Shown piece after piece: positions 19,307 through 27,014 of a stretch of DNA of 64,000 nucleotides; within the stretch, counting starts at the first letter, position 1, and each line of letters begins with the position of its first letter. Source of the DNA: Oscillibacter sp. (GTDB lineage: Bacteria > Bacillota > Clostridia > Oscillospirales > Oscillospiraceae). Location of the stretch: the NCBI GenBank assembly GCA_022652655.1, contig JALCRQ010000002.1:1-64000 (forward strand). The letters are read 5' to 3'. Under the pieces are notes generated by a model, which did no database searches, was not told the DNA's origin, and was given only the letters and a program-made list of their open reading frames with translations. The translations under genes and the position numbers were made by a program.

Positions 19307-19339
19307 GAGCCGGTCTGAACAAGCTGTTCAGACCGGCTC
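19307..19339 (-). terminator. Terminator between nrdB and the lysis module (probably serves the minus strand)
   Basis: GAGCCGGTCTGAAC (19307-19320) pairs perfectly with GTTCAGACCGGCTC (19326-19339). The T-run (five T) is on the minus-strand side, so it best terminates the endolysin transcript, though it may work both ways. Confidence 0.75.
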
Positions 19340-19417
19340 CGCCGTTTATTCAATCGGTGCCGCCGGCACTTTTTAAAAGGGCGGCGAACTCCGGGAATTT
19401 TCCCGCAGATGGGGCTT

Positions 19418-20500
19418 TTACTGATTGTATCCGGGCCGGTATGCCCCGGCCACCCAGCCTGCGGGCCTTCCCCGCCGCATGACGGCGCCGCCGTTGTCGT
19501 CGGAGGAGAGGGACGTGTTGCCCTCAACGGTCACAAGGTCGCCGCCGGGCAGCACCTGCTCCACAATGCCCACGTGCCGAATCACCTTTCCCCCGAAGTC
19601 CATCAGCGCGATGTCACCGGGCCTGAAGTCCCCCGTCACCCACTGGCCGTGGGCCTTGGCCCAGCCGGCAAGGGTGCCGCAGCTGGCGGTCTTGACGGGC
19701 AGCGGCAGCCCCGCCCGGGCGAACACCCACCAGACGAACACCATGCACCAGGGATAGGCCGCGCCGGAGACGGGGCGGCCGTAGTAATCGTCGTTGTACT
19801 TGACGCGGTTGCTCCCCGGGGGAGATTCTTTGACGCCGATCTCCCCCGCCGCCGCAGCCAGCACCCGGGCCCGCTTCCGGCTGTTTTCGTCCGGCTGCTC
19901 CGCCGGATGCCGCACCCACACGCAGATCCAGTGCTGCACCTTCCGGGCGGAGGACCGGACGACGGTTCCGGAAAAATCGCACTGGCTGGAGGCCCCGCCG
20001 TCCAGCATCACCGCGCTCTCCCAGCCCGCGGCGGCCAGATCGTCCCGGAGGCCCTCCGGCGTCCGGGCGGCGGCGCTGCCGTCCCGGGTGCAGTACAGGG
20101 CCAGGCGGCCCTGCTTGAGTCCGATGGCGCTGCGCCCCCGCTTTCCGCCCTGGCCGGAATCATAGGTCAGCTTCGGGAGCTTTTTCCCGCCGGCGATCAG
20201 GGTCGTGCAGGCGATGAAATTCGCCTTTTGAGAGGTCTTGACGTTCTCCATCGTCAGATCCGGCCCGGTATCCCAGGCGAAGCCCAGGACGTTGTATCCG
20301 GCGTTTTTGAGCACAACTCCGTCCGCCTTGAGCCAGCAGTTCACCGCGCCGGTTTTGAGATCGTAGAGCGTCCCGTTGAGAAGATAGTCCGCGCCGGTTT
20401 CCGCTTTGACCTGCCGGAGGGTCTTTTTTCGATCCGTGACATGGAGGGTTATCCGCTCCACCGTGTCCATGGGGATGGTCAGCGCCGCAAAATCAGCCAT
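19418..20500 (-). CDS. Phage-type endolysin: phosphodiester glycosidase domain plus CHAP domain
   Basis: 360 residues with two enzymatic regions. The first (~30-215) resembles the NAGPA-type phosphodiester glycosidase domain (RSAIGLKQGRLALYC, LDGGASSQCDFSG). The second (~225-355) is a CHAP amidohydrolase/peptidase with catalytic Cys in PWCMVFVWW, His in RHVGIVEQV and the VEGNTS segment. No signal peptide is present, consistent with release through a holin. The ATG overlaps the end of the holin gene. The combination is typical of clostridial phage lysins; the bonds cut are inferred from families. Confidence 0.85.
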   Translation of the reverse strand: MADFAALTIPMDTVERITLHVTDRKKTLRQVKAETGADYLLNGTLYDLKTGAVNCWLKADGVVLKNAGYNVLGFAWDTGPDLTMENVKTSQKANFIACTTLIAGGKKLPKLTYDSGQGGKRGRSAIGLKQGRLALYCTRDGSAAARTPEGLRDDLAAAGWESAVMLDGGASSQCDFSGTVVRSSARKVQHWICVWVRHPAEQPDENSRKRARVLAAAAGEIGVKESPPGSNRVKYNDDYYGRPVSGAAYPWCMVFVWWVFARAGLPLPVKTASCGTLAGWAKAHGQWVTGDFRPGDIALMDFGGKVIRHVGIVEQVLPGGDLVTVEGNTSLSSDDNGGAVMRRGRPAGWVAGAYRPGYNQ

Positions 20501-20678
20501 TGCCGCCGCTCCCCTTTACCGCCTGCGTTCCGAAATAGAACGCGATGACCACGGTGAACACCGTGAGAAACTGCTCCGCCGAGACCATTTTCACTACAGC
20601 CATATACGAAAAGACCACCGCCAGCAAAATGGTCACAATCGATTTGACATCCACCAGTCTGCAAATTTTTTCCCGCAT
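20493..20678 (-). CDS. Small holin-like membrane protein
   Basis: 61 residues with two hydrophobic segments (IVTILLAVVFSYMAVV and FLTVFTVVIAFYFGTQAV) separated by a short polar turn (KMVSAEQ) and a short Gly-rich tail. Size, topology and position just before an endolysin gene match phage holins, which permeabilise the membrane. The ATG at 20678 has GGAGAAGG upstream; the longer reading frame upstream is spurious. Its end overlaps the endolysin start by a few bases. Confidence 0.8.
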   Translation of the reverse strand: MREKICRLVDVKSIVTILLAVVFSYMAVVKMVSAEQFLTVFTVVIAFYFGTQAVKGSGGNG

Positions 20679-20692
20679 CCGCCCTTCTCCTT

Positions 20693-20995
20693 TCAATGAA
20701 GCCCCGGGCAGCCGCACAGCACCCAGGTAAAAAATGCCGCGGCCGCCGCGTAAATAAGCCGGTTGACCAAGCCGTCCCACCGCCGCCCGGGCCGCGCCTC
20801 CATGAGATCCACCTTGCCCGCCAGCGCGTTGACGCTGCGGGCCATGCCGTCCTGCTTGGTGGCCATGACCTCCACCGCCGTGGCCAGCCGGTTCACCGCC
20901 GCGCTGGACTTTTCGGCGTTGTCCATCCGATGCTTCAGGGATTTGATCTCGTGGCCGTGGCCCTCCAGGGCCACCGCGATCTGTTCTTCCGTCAT
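20693..20995 (-). CDS. XhlA-like phage accessory lysis protein
   Basis: 100 residues: an acidic/heptad-rich coiled coil (EEQIAVALEGHGHEIKSLKH onwards through KQDGMARSVNALAGKVDLM) followed by a single C-terminal membrane helix (LIYAAAAAFFTWVLCG). This architecture matches XhlA/haemolysin-type proteins found before holins in Firmicute phages. It is the first gene of the three-gene lysis cassette and is 14 bases from the holin gene. Confidence 0.7.
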   Translation of the reverse strand: MTEEQIAVALEGHGHEIKSLKHRMDNAEKSSAAVNRLATAVEVMATKQDGMARSVNALAGKVDLMEARPGRRWDGLVNRLIYAAAAAFFTWVLCGCPGLH

Positions 20996-21144
20996 CCTAT
21001 CGCCTCCGCTTTCAAAAGGTGCCGGCAAAGCCGGGCCGTTTGCACGGATTTGTGCACAGGGCGGATGAGCGGCGGGCACATTTATGATCTCCGCCGGCTG
21101 CCGCCTTTACGAAACCCGCCGGTAAAATTTTACGGGCCCGTATA

Positions 21145-21173
21145 TGGAAAACGGTTCCTCCGAATGCTACAAT
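21145..21173 (+). promoter_or_regulatory. Predicted promoter of pyk
   Basis: TGGAAA (21145-21150) and TACAAT (21168-21173), 17-base spacing, about 70 bases before the pyk ATG. Confidence 0.5.
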
Positions 21174-21245
21174 ACTCTTATGAGAACACAATGCGGGTTT
21201 TCGCCGCCTGGGCGGCGATTTCTCCCGATGGAAAGGAAGTTGGGG

Positions 21246-22994
21246 ATGAGAAGAACCAAAATTGTCTGCACACTGGGCCCCGCCACGGATGCGGAGGGGG
21301 TTCTGCGGGCTATGCTGCTCTCCGGCATGAACGTGGCGCGGTTTAATTTTTCACACGGCTCCCACCAGGAGCACAAGGCCCGGCTGGACGCCCTGAAAGC
21401 CCTGCGGAAGGAGCTGAACCTCCCGGTGGCCGCCATGCTGGACACCCGGGGCCCCGAGATCCGGCTCCGGACCTTTGCAGGCGGACGGGTGCAGCTCAAA
21501 AGCGGGCAGGAGTTTACCCTGACCACCGAGGACGCGCCGGGCGACGAGCACGGCTGCTCCGTCACCTACGCCAATCTCCCCGGGGACGTCCGTCCCGGCG
21601 ACGCCGTTTTGCTGGACGACGGGCTGGTGCGCCTGACCGTGCTGGAGTGCACGCCCTCCTCCGTCCGCTGCCGGGTGGAAAACGACGGCGTGATGAAGGA
21701 CCGCAAGGGCGTCAACATCCCGGGCGTGCGGCTGTCCATGCCGTATCTCAGCGCCCAGGACCGGGCTGATCTCCTCTTTGGAATTGAGCAGGGCTTCGAC
21801 TTTGTCGCGGCCAGCTTCGTGCGCTCCGCCGCCGACGTGCGGGCCATCCGGGGCCTGCTGACGGAGCACGGCTCCCAGCTCCGCATTATCGCCAAAATCG
21901 AAAATCAGGAGGGGCTGACCAACCTGCCGGAAATTCTCTCCGCCGCCGATGGGCTGATGGTGGCCCGGGGCGATCTGGGCGTGGAGATCGATTTTGCTGA
22001 GATCCCCGTTTTGCAAAAGCAGATGATCGCCCGGTGTGTGGCCTGCGGAAAACCGGTGATCACCGCCACGCAGATGCTGGATTCCATGATGGATCACCCC
22101 CGTCCCACCCGGGCCGAGATCACGGATGTGGCCAACGCCATCTATGACGGAACCTCCGCCATCATGCTCTCCGGGGAGACGGCGGCGGGAAAATACCCGG
22201 TGGAATCTGTGCGCACCATGAACGCCATCGCCCTGCGCACGGAGGCGGACATCAACTACGCCAAGCGGATGGAGCGGACGGAGGAGCAGAGCGGCGAGCG
22301 GCTGTCCATCGCGGCGGCCACGGCCCACGCGGCCTGCACCACGGCTCAGGACGTCCATGCGGACGCCATTATCACCGTCAGCCAGAGCGGCACCACGGCG
22401 CGGCTGGTCAGCCGGTTTCACCCCGGCACGCCGGTGATCGCCTGCCTTTTGAAAGAGGAAATCCGGCGTCAGATGGCCCTGTACTGGGGCGTCACACCGA
22501 TTCTGATGCCGGTGGCGGACAGCACCGACGACCTGGTGGAGAAGGCCGTCGGCTCCGCCGAAGCCGCCGGACTGGTGCGCCCCGGCGATTTGGTGGTTCT
22601 CACCGCCGGCGTCCCTGTGGGCGTGCCGGGCACCACCAACATGATCAAGGTCCACGCGGTGGGCAGCGTCCTGCTCAACGGCGTGGGCGTTGGGAAGGCC
22701 ACCGTCACCGGCAGGCTGTGCGTATGCGCCTCCCCCTCTGAAATCTCCTCGAAATTTACACCGGGAGACATTCTGGTGATCCCCTACACCAACCACGAAA
22801 TGGTGGATACCGTGCGCCAGGCCGCCGCGGTGATCTGCGAGGAATCCGGCGCCGACAGCCACGCGGCGGCGCTGGGGCTGGCCCTGAACAAGGCGGTGAT
22901 CGTCGGTGCGGCGGGGGCCACCCGCACGCTGAAGAACGGCGCCGCCGTATCCGTGGACTGCGGCCGGGGCGTTGTGCTGGCCCTGCCCCAGTAA
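21246..22994 (+). CDS. pyk: Pyruvate kinase with C-terminal PEP-utiliser domain
   Basis: 582 residues catalysing PEP + ADP to pyruvate + ATP, the last ATP-forming step of glycolysis. N-terminal MRRTKIVCTLGPAT, NFSHGSH, the catalytic Lys in AKIENQEG, and MVARGDLGVEI are all present. After the usual ~470 residues there is an extra domain ending in DSHAAALGLALNKAVIVG, like the mobile PEP-utiliser domain of Bacillus/Geobacillus enzymes. The ATG at 21246 follows GGAAG; an ATG seven codons upstream has no RBS. Confidence 0.97.
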   Translation: MRRTKIVCTLGPATDAEGVLRAMLLSGMNVARFNFSHGSHQEHKARLDALKALRKELNLPVAAMLDTRGPEIRLRTFAGGRVQLKSGQEFTLTTEDAPGDEHGCSVTYANLPGDVRPGDAVLLDDGLVRLTVLECTPSSVRCRVENDGVMKDRKGVNIPGVRLSMPYLSAQDRADLLFGIEQGFDFVAASFVRSAADVRAIRGLLTEHGSQLRIIAKIENQEGLTNLPEILSAADGLMVARGDLGVEIDFAEIPVLQKQMIARCVACGKPVITATQMLDSMMDHPRPTRAEITDVANAIYDGTSAIMLSGETAAGKYPVESVRTMNAIALRTEADINYAKRMERTEEQSGERLSIAAATAHAACTTAQDVHADAIITVSQSGTTARLVSRFHPGTPVIACLLKEEIRRQMALYWGVTPILMPVADSTDDLVEKAVGSAEAAGLVRPGDLVVLTAGVPVGVPGTTNMIKVHAVGSVLLNGVGVGKATVTGRLCVCASPSEISSKFTPGDILVIPYTNHEMVDTVRQAAAVICEESGADSHAAALGLALNKAVIVGAAGATRTLKNGAAVSVDCGRGVVLALPQ

Positions 22995-23015
22995 GTCCCT
23001 CTGCGATAAAAAAAA

Positions 23016-23046
23016 GCCGGAGCGTTCAAAACGCTCCGGCTTTTTT
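23016..23046 (+). terminator. Terminator between pyk and the cupin regulator (bidirectional)
   Basis: GCCGGAGCGT / ACGCTCCGGC with a TCAAA loop, flanked by an A-run on the left and TTTTTT on the right. Confidence 0.88.
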
Positions 23047-23055
23047 ATTGCATGC

Positions 23056-23661
23056 TCAGCCCTCCGCGGAAGCCCCGGCGGCCTGTCCGGCGTCGGGCGC
23101 AGCGGCGGTTTTCCGGTACTGGCGCACCAGCAGCGCCCGGGAGACGGAGCTGCCCTGGTTGAAAAGCTCCCACGGCTGATCCGACGCGAAGCGCAGCGTA
23201 TCCCGCTCCTGCAGCTCGTATGTCTCCCCGCCCACGGCGATCCAGCCGGTGCCGGAGATCATGGCGGCGATGCACACGCACCCGGGAATATCCGGTTCCG
23301 GGCGGTAGCGGCCGCTGATGTACACATCCACAAATCCGCTCGCAAGCCGGGTGGCCTCATCGTAGGGCATGGAGGCCCGGAGAATGACCTTCCCCCCGTC
23401 CAGCCGCACAGGCCTGTTGTCCAGTTCCCGGGAAAGCCGCAGCGGCTCAAAGCTGTCATTGCGCAAAAATGCCTCCGCAGGAACCTTCAGCGCCGCCGCC
23501 AGACGGCCCAGAATGGCCACGGAGGGGTTTGCCTCCCCCCGCTCGATCTGGCCCAGCATACTGCGGGACACCCCGGACAGGGCGGCCGTCCGCTCCAGGC
23601 TCAGCTTCTGCTGCTTGCGGATGCGCTTGATATTTTCAGCTGCCGCCGCGTTCAGATCCAT
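23056..23661 (-). CDS. XRE-family regulator with C-terminal cupin domain
   Basis: 201 residues: a helix-turn-helix of the Xre/Cro type at ~8-62 (KQQKLSLERTAALSGVSRSM then IERGEANPSVAIL) followed by a cupin-2 domain at ~125-190 (GCVCIAAMISGTGWIAVGG, ELQERDTLRFASDQPWEL). The layout matches HTH-cupin repressors that sense small amino acid- or polyamine-like ligands. The ATG at 23661 was chosen because the HTH begins shortly after. It is a single gene facing pyk; its target is unknown. Confidence 0.88.
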   Translation of the reverse strand: MDLNAAAAENIKRIRKQQKLSLERTAALSGVSRSMLGQIERGEANPSVAILGRLAAALKVPAEAFLRNDSFEPLRLSRELDNRPVRLDGGKVILRASMPYDEATRLASGFVDVYISGRYRPEPDIPGCVCIAAMISGTGWIAVGGETYELQERDTLRFASDQPWELFNQGSSVSRALLVRQYRKTAAAPDAGQAAGASAEG

Positions 23662-23814
23662 AGCCGCCTCCCCCCTCGAAATGAGCAATATATTGTCTGA
23701 TTGTTTTCTTATGGTATCCCATATGGCGAATTTTGTCAAGCAAAAGGAGGGGGCGCAGCCCCCTCCCGAGACAGTCAAAAGCATGCCCTTCCGGATGTCC
23801 CTCCGGGCAAAGGC

Positions 23815-25269
23815 TTAAACCCGCTTCCAGACCGCGCCGCCGGGCACGTCGGTGATCTCGATTCCCTGGGCCTTCAGCTCGCCGCGGATGCGGTCGGCCT
23901 CAGCAAAGTTCTTGGCCTTTTTGGCCTCGGCCCGGAGCCGCACCTGTTCGTCCACAGCCGGGTCGCCCTCGCCCTCCACAGTAAAGCCGCCGGCAGTGGT
24001 GGCGTTTTTCTTTGCCGCAGCATCGGCTGCGCGCTTCTTTTCCGCCCGGTCCATAAGGCCCAGCCCCAGCACCGTGTCGAAATCCGCCAGCGCCCGGAGC
24101 TTGGTGGAGTCCCCGGCGCCGGATTTGAGCACGTCGTACAGCACCGTCAGCGCCTGAGCTGTGGCCAGGTCGTTGTCCAGGGCGGCGGTGAACTCCTCCC
24201 GGAGCGCGGTAAACGCCGCCTCGTCCACCGGCGACGGATCGTCGGGATTCAGCGCCGCGATCCGGGCCACGAGCTTCTCGTAGCTGGCCCTGGCGTTATC
24301 CAGATTCTCCCAGGTAAACAGCAGTGTCCGGCGATAGTGGGACTGGAGGCAGAACAGGCGGTACACCAGCGGGTCATACCCCTTCTTCTCCAGAAGGGAG
24401 ACGGTCAGAAACTCCCCGCTGGACTTGCTCATCTTGCCCTCTGGTGTGTTGAGGTGCATGACATGCACCCACCAGTTGCACCAGTGATGCCCAAGATAGC
24501 TTTCGGACTGGGCGATCTCGTTGGTGTGATGGGGGAAGGCGTTGTCGATGCCGCCGCAGTGAATGTCCAGATCCTCCCCCAGATACTTCATGGAGATGCC
24601 GGAGCACTCGATATGCCAGCCGGGGTAGCCGGTGCCCCAGGGGGAATCCCACTTCAGGGCCTGATCCTCGAATTTGGACTTGGTGAACCAGAGGACGAAG
24701 TCGTTTTTGCTCCGCTTGTTGGTGTCCTCCTCCACGCCCTCCCGGACGCCTACCGCCAGGTCCTCCTCCTTGTGCTCATTGAAAATATAGTATTTTTTGA
24801 GCTTGGAGGTGTCGAAATACACGTTGCCGCCCGCCTGATAGGCGTAGCCGGTGTCCAGCAGCTTCGTGATGATCCGGATATACTCGGCGATGCAGCCGGT
24901 GGCGGGCTGCACCACATCCGGCCGCTTGATGTTGAGCTTTTTGCAGTCGTCGAAAAAGGCGTCGGTGTAATACTGGGCGATCTGCATCACCGTCTTGTGC
25001 TCCCGGTGGGCCCCCTTGAGCATCTTATCCTCGCCGGTGTCGGCGTCGGAGGTAAGGTGCCCCACGTCGGTGATGTTCATCACGCGCTTGACCTGGTAGC
25101 CGGAGTAGCGCAGATATTTCTCCAGCACATCCTCCATGATGTAGGAGCGCAGGTTTCCGATATGGGCGAAGTGATAAACGGTGGGCCCGCAGGTGTACAT
25201 TTTTACAAGGTCGGGGTGATTGGGCACAAATTCCTGTTTGGTGTGCGTGGCGGAATTGTATAGCTGCAT
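23815..25269 (-). CDS. cysS: Cysteine-tRNA ligase
   Basis: 484-residue class I synthetase charging tRNA-Cys. The zinc-site start MYTCGPTVY, the HIGH-equivalent HIGN in AHIGNLRSY, ECSGISMKYLG and the KMSKS loop in GKMSKSSGEF are present. The C-terminal DALR-like domain is complete. The ATG at 25269 is four bases after the cysE stop, so the two are cotranscribed and share the upstream cysteine T-box. A longer frame in the cysE region is a shadow. Confidence 0.97.
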   Translation of the reverse strand: MQLYNSATHTKQEFVPNHPDLVKMYTCGPTVYHFAHIGNLRSYIMEDVLEKYLRYSGYQVKRVMNITDVGHLTSDADTGEDKMLKGAHREHKTVMQIAQYYTDAFFDDCKKLNIKRPDVVQPATGCIAEYIRIITKLLDTGYAYQAGGNVYFDTSKLKKYYIFNEHKEEDLAVGVREGVEEDTNKRSKNDFVLWFTKSKFEDQALKWDSPWGTGYPGWHIECSGISMKYLGEDLDIHCGGIDNAFPHHTNEIAQSESYLGHHWCNWWVHVMHLNTPEGKMSKSSGEFLTVSLLEKKGYDPLVYRLFCLQSHYRRTLLFTWENLDNARASYEKLVARIAALNPDDPSPVDEAAFTALREEFTAALDNDLATAQALTVLYDVLKSGAGDSTKLRALADFDTVLGLGLMDRAEKKRAADAAAKKNATTAGGFTVEGEGDPAVDEQVRLRAEAKKAKNFAEADRIRGELKAQGIEITDVPGGAVWKRV

Positions 25270-25273
25270 GACG

Positions 25274-25933
25274 TTACGCAGTCCTTTCCTTTTGTTTTTT
25301 AAGCTCCTGCTCCAGCCGGTCAACCCGCTGGAACAGGGCAAGCAGTTCTTCCTGAACAGGATCCTCCACATGGATCTGATCCACATCGTCGGCGTAGGAC
25401 GCCTGGGGCTTCTCGCCGGCCACCCGCACGACCTGGGCGGGGACGCCCACAGCGGTGCAGTTGGGCGGGATCTCATCCAGCACCACCGCGCCTGCGGCGA
25501 TCCGGGCGTGGTCGCCTACCCGGAAGGGCCCCAGAACCTTGGCTCCGGAGCCGATAAGCACATCGCTGCCGATGGTGGGATGGCGTTTGCCCCTGTCCTT
25601 CCCGGTGCCGCCCAGGGTCACGCCCTGAAAGAGCAGCACGTCGTCCCCGATCTCGGCAGTCTCGCCGATGACGATGCCCATGCCGTGGTCGATGACCAGG
25701 CGCCGGCCGATGACAGCGCCGGGGTGGATCTCGATGCCGGTCTTTTTCCGGGCGCGTTGGGAGATCCAGCGGGCCAGGAAGAAATGGCGGCGGCAGTAAA
25801 AAAAGTGGGCGATGCGGTGATAAATCACGGCGTGGACGCCGGGATACAGCAGAAAAATCTCCAGCTTGCTGCGGGCCGCGGGATCCCGCCGCTGGTAGGC
25901 GCTCAGCAAGTCATTCAATCTGGCAAAAAGCAT
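25274..25933 (-). CDS. cysE: Serine O-acetyltransferase
   Basis: 219 residues making O-acetylserine from serine and acetyl-CoA, the first committed step of cysteine synthesis. The left-handed beta-helix hexapeptide repeats are clear (GIEIHPGAVIGRRLVIDHGM, GETAEIGDDVLLFQGVTLGG, GARVLG-like GAKVLGPFRVG). The catalytic His lies in IDHGMGIVIGETA. The ATG at 25933 has GGAGGAG at good spacing; a GTG three codons upstream is less likely. It is first in cysE-cysS behind the T-box. Confidence 0.96.
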   Translation of the reverse strand: MLFARLNDLLSAYQRRDPAARSKLEIFLLYPGVHAVIYHRIAHFFYCRRHFFLARWISQRARKKTGIEIHPGAVIGRRLVIDHGMGIVIGETAEIGDDVLLFQGVTLGGTGKDRGKRHPTIGSDVLIGSGAKVLGPFRVGDHARIAAGAVVLDEIPPNCTAVGVPAQVVRVAGEKPQASYADDVDQIHVEDPVQEELLALFQRVDRLEQELKKQKERTA

Positions 25934-26089
25934 GGGAAACACTCCTCCTCCGAATGATCCGGGTATGTACGCAGCCTGGGACTCCCCCGCGGCACAGGGC
26001 GCCGCGGCGGCCGCAACATCGCCGGAGGTCGGAAAAGATCCCTCTCATAAAAAAGCTCCTCTCAAAATGCGGCGCTTCGCGCCGTTCCC

Positions 26090-26350
26090 TCAAAAACAAA
26101 ACGCCCCCTGTACCCGCCAGGGGTACAAGAGGCGTCGGAAAGACGCGGTTCCACTCTTGTATTCACTCACGCCGACCGCAGCAGCCGGACGGCCCGATAA
26201 CGGCGGCCTTGCCGGGGGCCATTGCGCCCCGCGCTCCCGGATGCACTTCACGGTTCCCCTCCGCAGACGCGTTTCCAGCCGCTGACGCGCCCTCTCTGTT
26301 CTTTGGGTTGCCGTTACTCTTTCCGTTCCTCGCGCAAAAGAAATTACTGG
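26090..26350 (-). promoter_or_regulatory. Cysteine T-box riboswitch controlling cysE-cysS
   Basis: On the minus strand the invariant T-box core TGGAACCGCG is at 26153-26144. A terminator hairpin with CGCC..TTGTACCC against GGGTACA..GGGGCG follows at 26134-26102, and then TTTTGTTTTT. Within the long Stem I the specifier loop reads GAAGTGCATCC, giving a UGC (Cys) specifier codon at 26245-26243. The RNA senses uncharged tRNA-Cys and then reads through into cysE-cysS, matching the operon's products. About 155 bases of untranslated leader separate the terminator from the cysE ATG. Confidence 0.95.
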
Positions 26351-26355
26351 ATAGT

Positions 26356-26385
26356 ATATTAGCATAGGTCTGTCCGCCGTGTCAA
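26356..26385 (-). promoter_or_regulatory. Promoter of the cysteine T-box operon
   Basis: Minus strand TTGACA (26385-26380), 18-base spacer, TAATAT (26361-26356), just upstream of the T-box leader. Confidence 0.85.
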
Positions 26386-26422
26386 GGGCATTTGCCTCCG
26401 CCGGGAGAGGGGGCTTTTCCCC

Positions 26423-26956
26423 TCACGCCGAGGCGATGACGTCGGCGTTCTTCACGAAATACTCCACGCCGGAATAGACGGTGGTGACCACGATGACGCC
26501 CACGCAGACGGTGTTCAGCAGCGCCGGGATGGGCAGCAGCATCAGAATCACACACACCATGGTGGAGGCGGTTTTCACCTTGCCGGACCAGCCCGCGGCA
26601 ATGACGCGTCCCTTGTCGGAGGCGATCATCCGCAGACCGCTGACGGCAAACTCCCGGCAGATCACAGCCAGCAGCGCCCAGGCGGGCATGGTTCCGATCT
26701 CCACAAACCAGAGCATCGCCGCCGTGACCAGCATTTTATCCGCCAGGGGATCCGCAAATTTTCCGAAATCCGTCACCAGGTTCCGGGCCCGGGCGATTTT
26801 GCCGTCCAGCAAGTCCGTCAGACTGGCAATCACAAACACGGCCAGGGCAAAATACCCCGCCGCCGGGCTGCCGGCGGCCCGGCCCCAGTAGAGGATCCCC
26901 ATAAAGGCGGGGATCAGCACAATACGCAAAACCGTCAGTTTATTGGGAAGATTCAT
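26423..26956 (-). CDS. pgsA: CDP-diacylglycerol-glycerol-3-phosphate 3-phosphatidyltransferase
   Basis: 177 residues, an integral membrane enzyme making phosphatidylglycerophosphate, the precursor of phosphatidylglycerol. The CDP-alcohol phosphotransferase motif is intact around residues 50-75 (DLLDGKIAR, then G-KFAD-PLAD). Four to five hydrophobic segments are visible. The ATG at 26956 was chosen because MNLPNKLTVLRI is the conserved start. It follows rimO on the same strand (58-base gap). Confidence 0.96.
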   Translation of the reverse strand: MNLPNKLTVLRIVLIPAFMGILYWGRAAGSPAAGYFALAVFVIASLTDLLDGKIARARNLVTDFGKFADPLADKMLVTAAMLWFVEIGTMPAWALLAVICREFAVSGLRMIASDKGRVIAAGWSGKVKTASTMVCVILMLLPIPALLNTVCVGVIVVTTVYSGVEYFVKNADVIASA

Positions 26957-27014
26957 GGAAAATACCATTCCTTTCGCGTTGCTTTCTGCAGGCGGCAAAG
27001 CCGCGCCGGGCGCT

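Larger units (their letters stand above)
19418..20995 (-). mobile_element. Isolated phage lysis module
   Basis: Three minus-strand genes in the canonical order XhlA-like, holin, endolysin, tightly packed and ending at a terminator. No structural, replication, packaging or integrase genes lie on either side (nrdB left, pyk right). GC is similar to the chromosome. It is either a decayed prophage tail end or a domesticated module. Confidence 0.65.
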
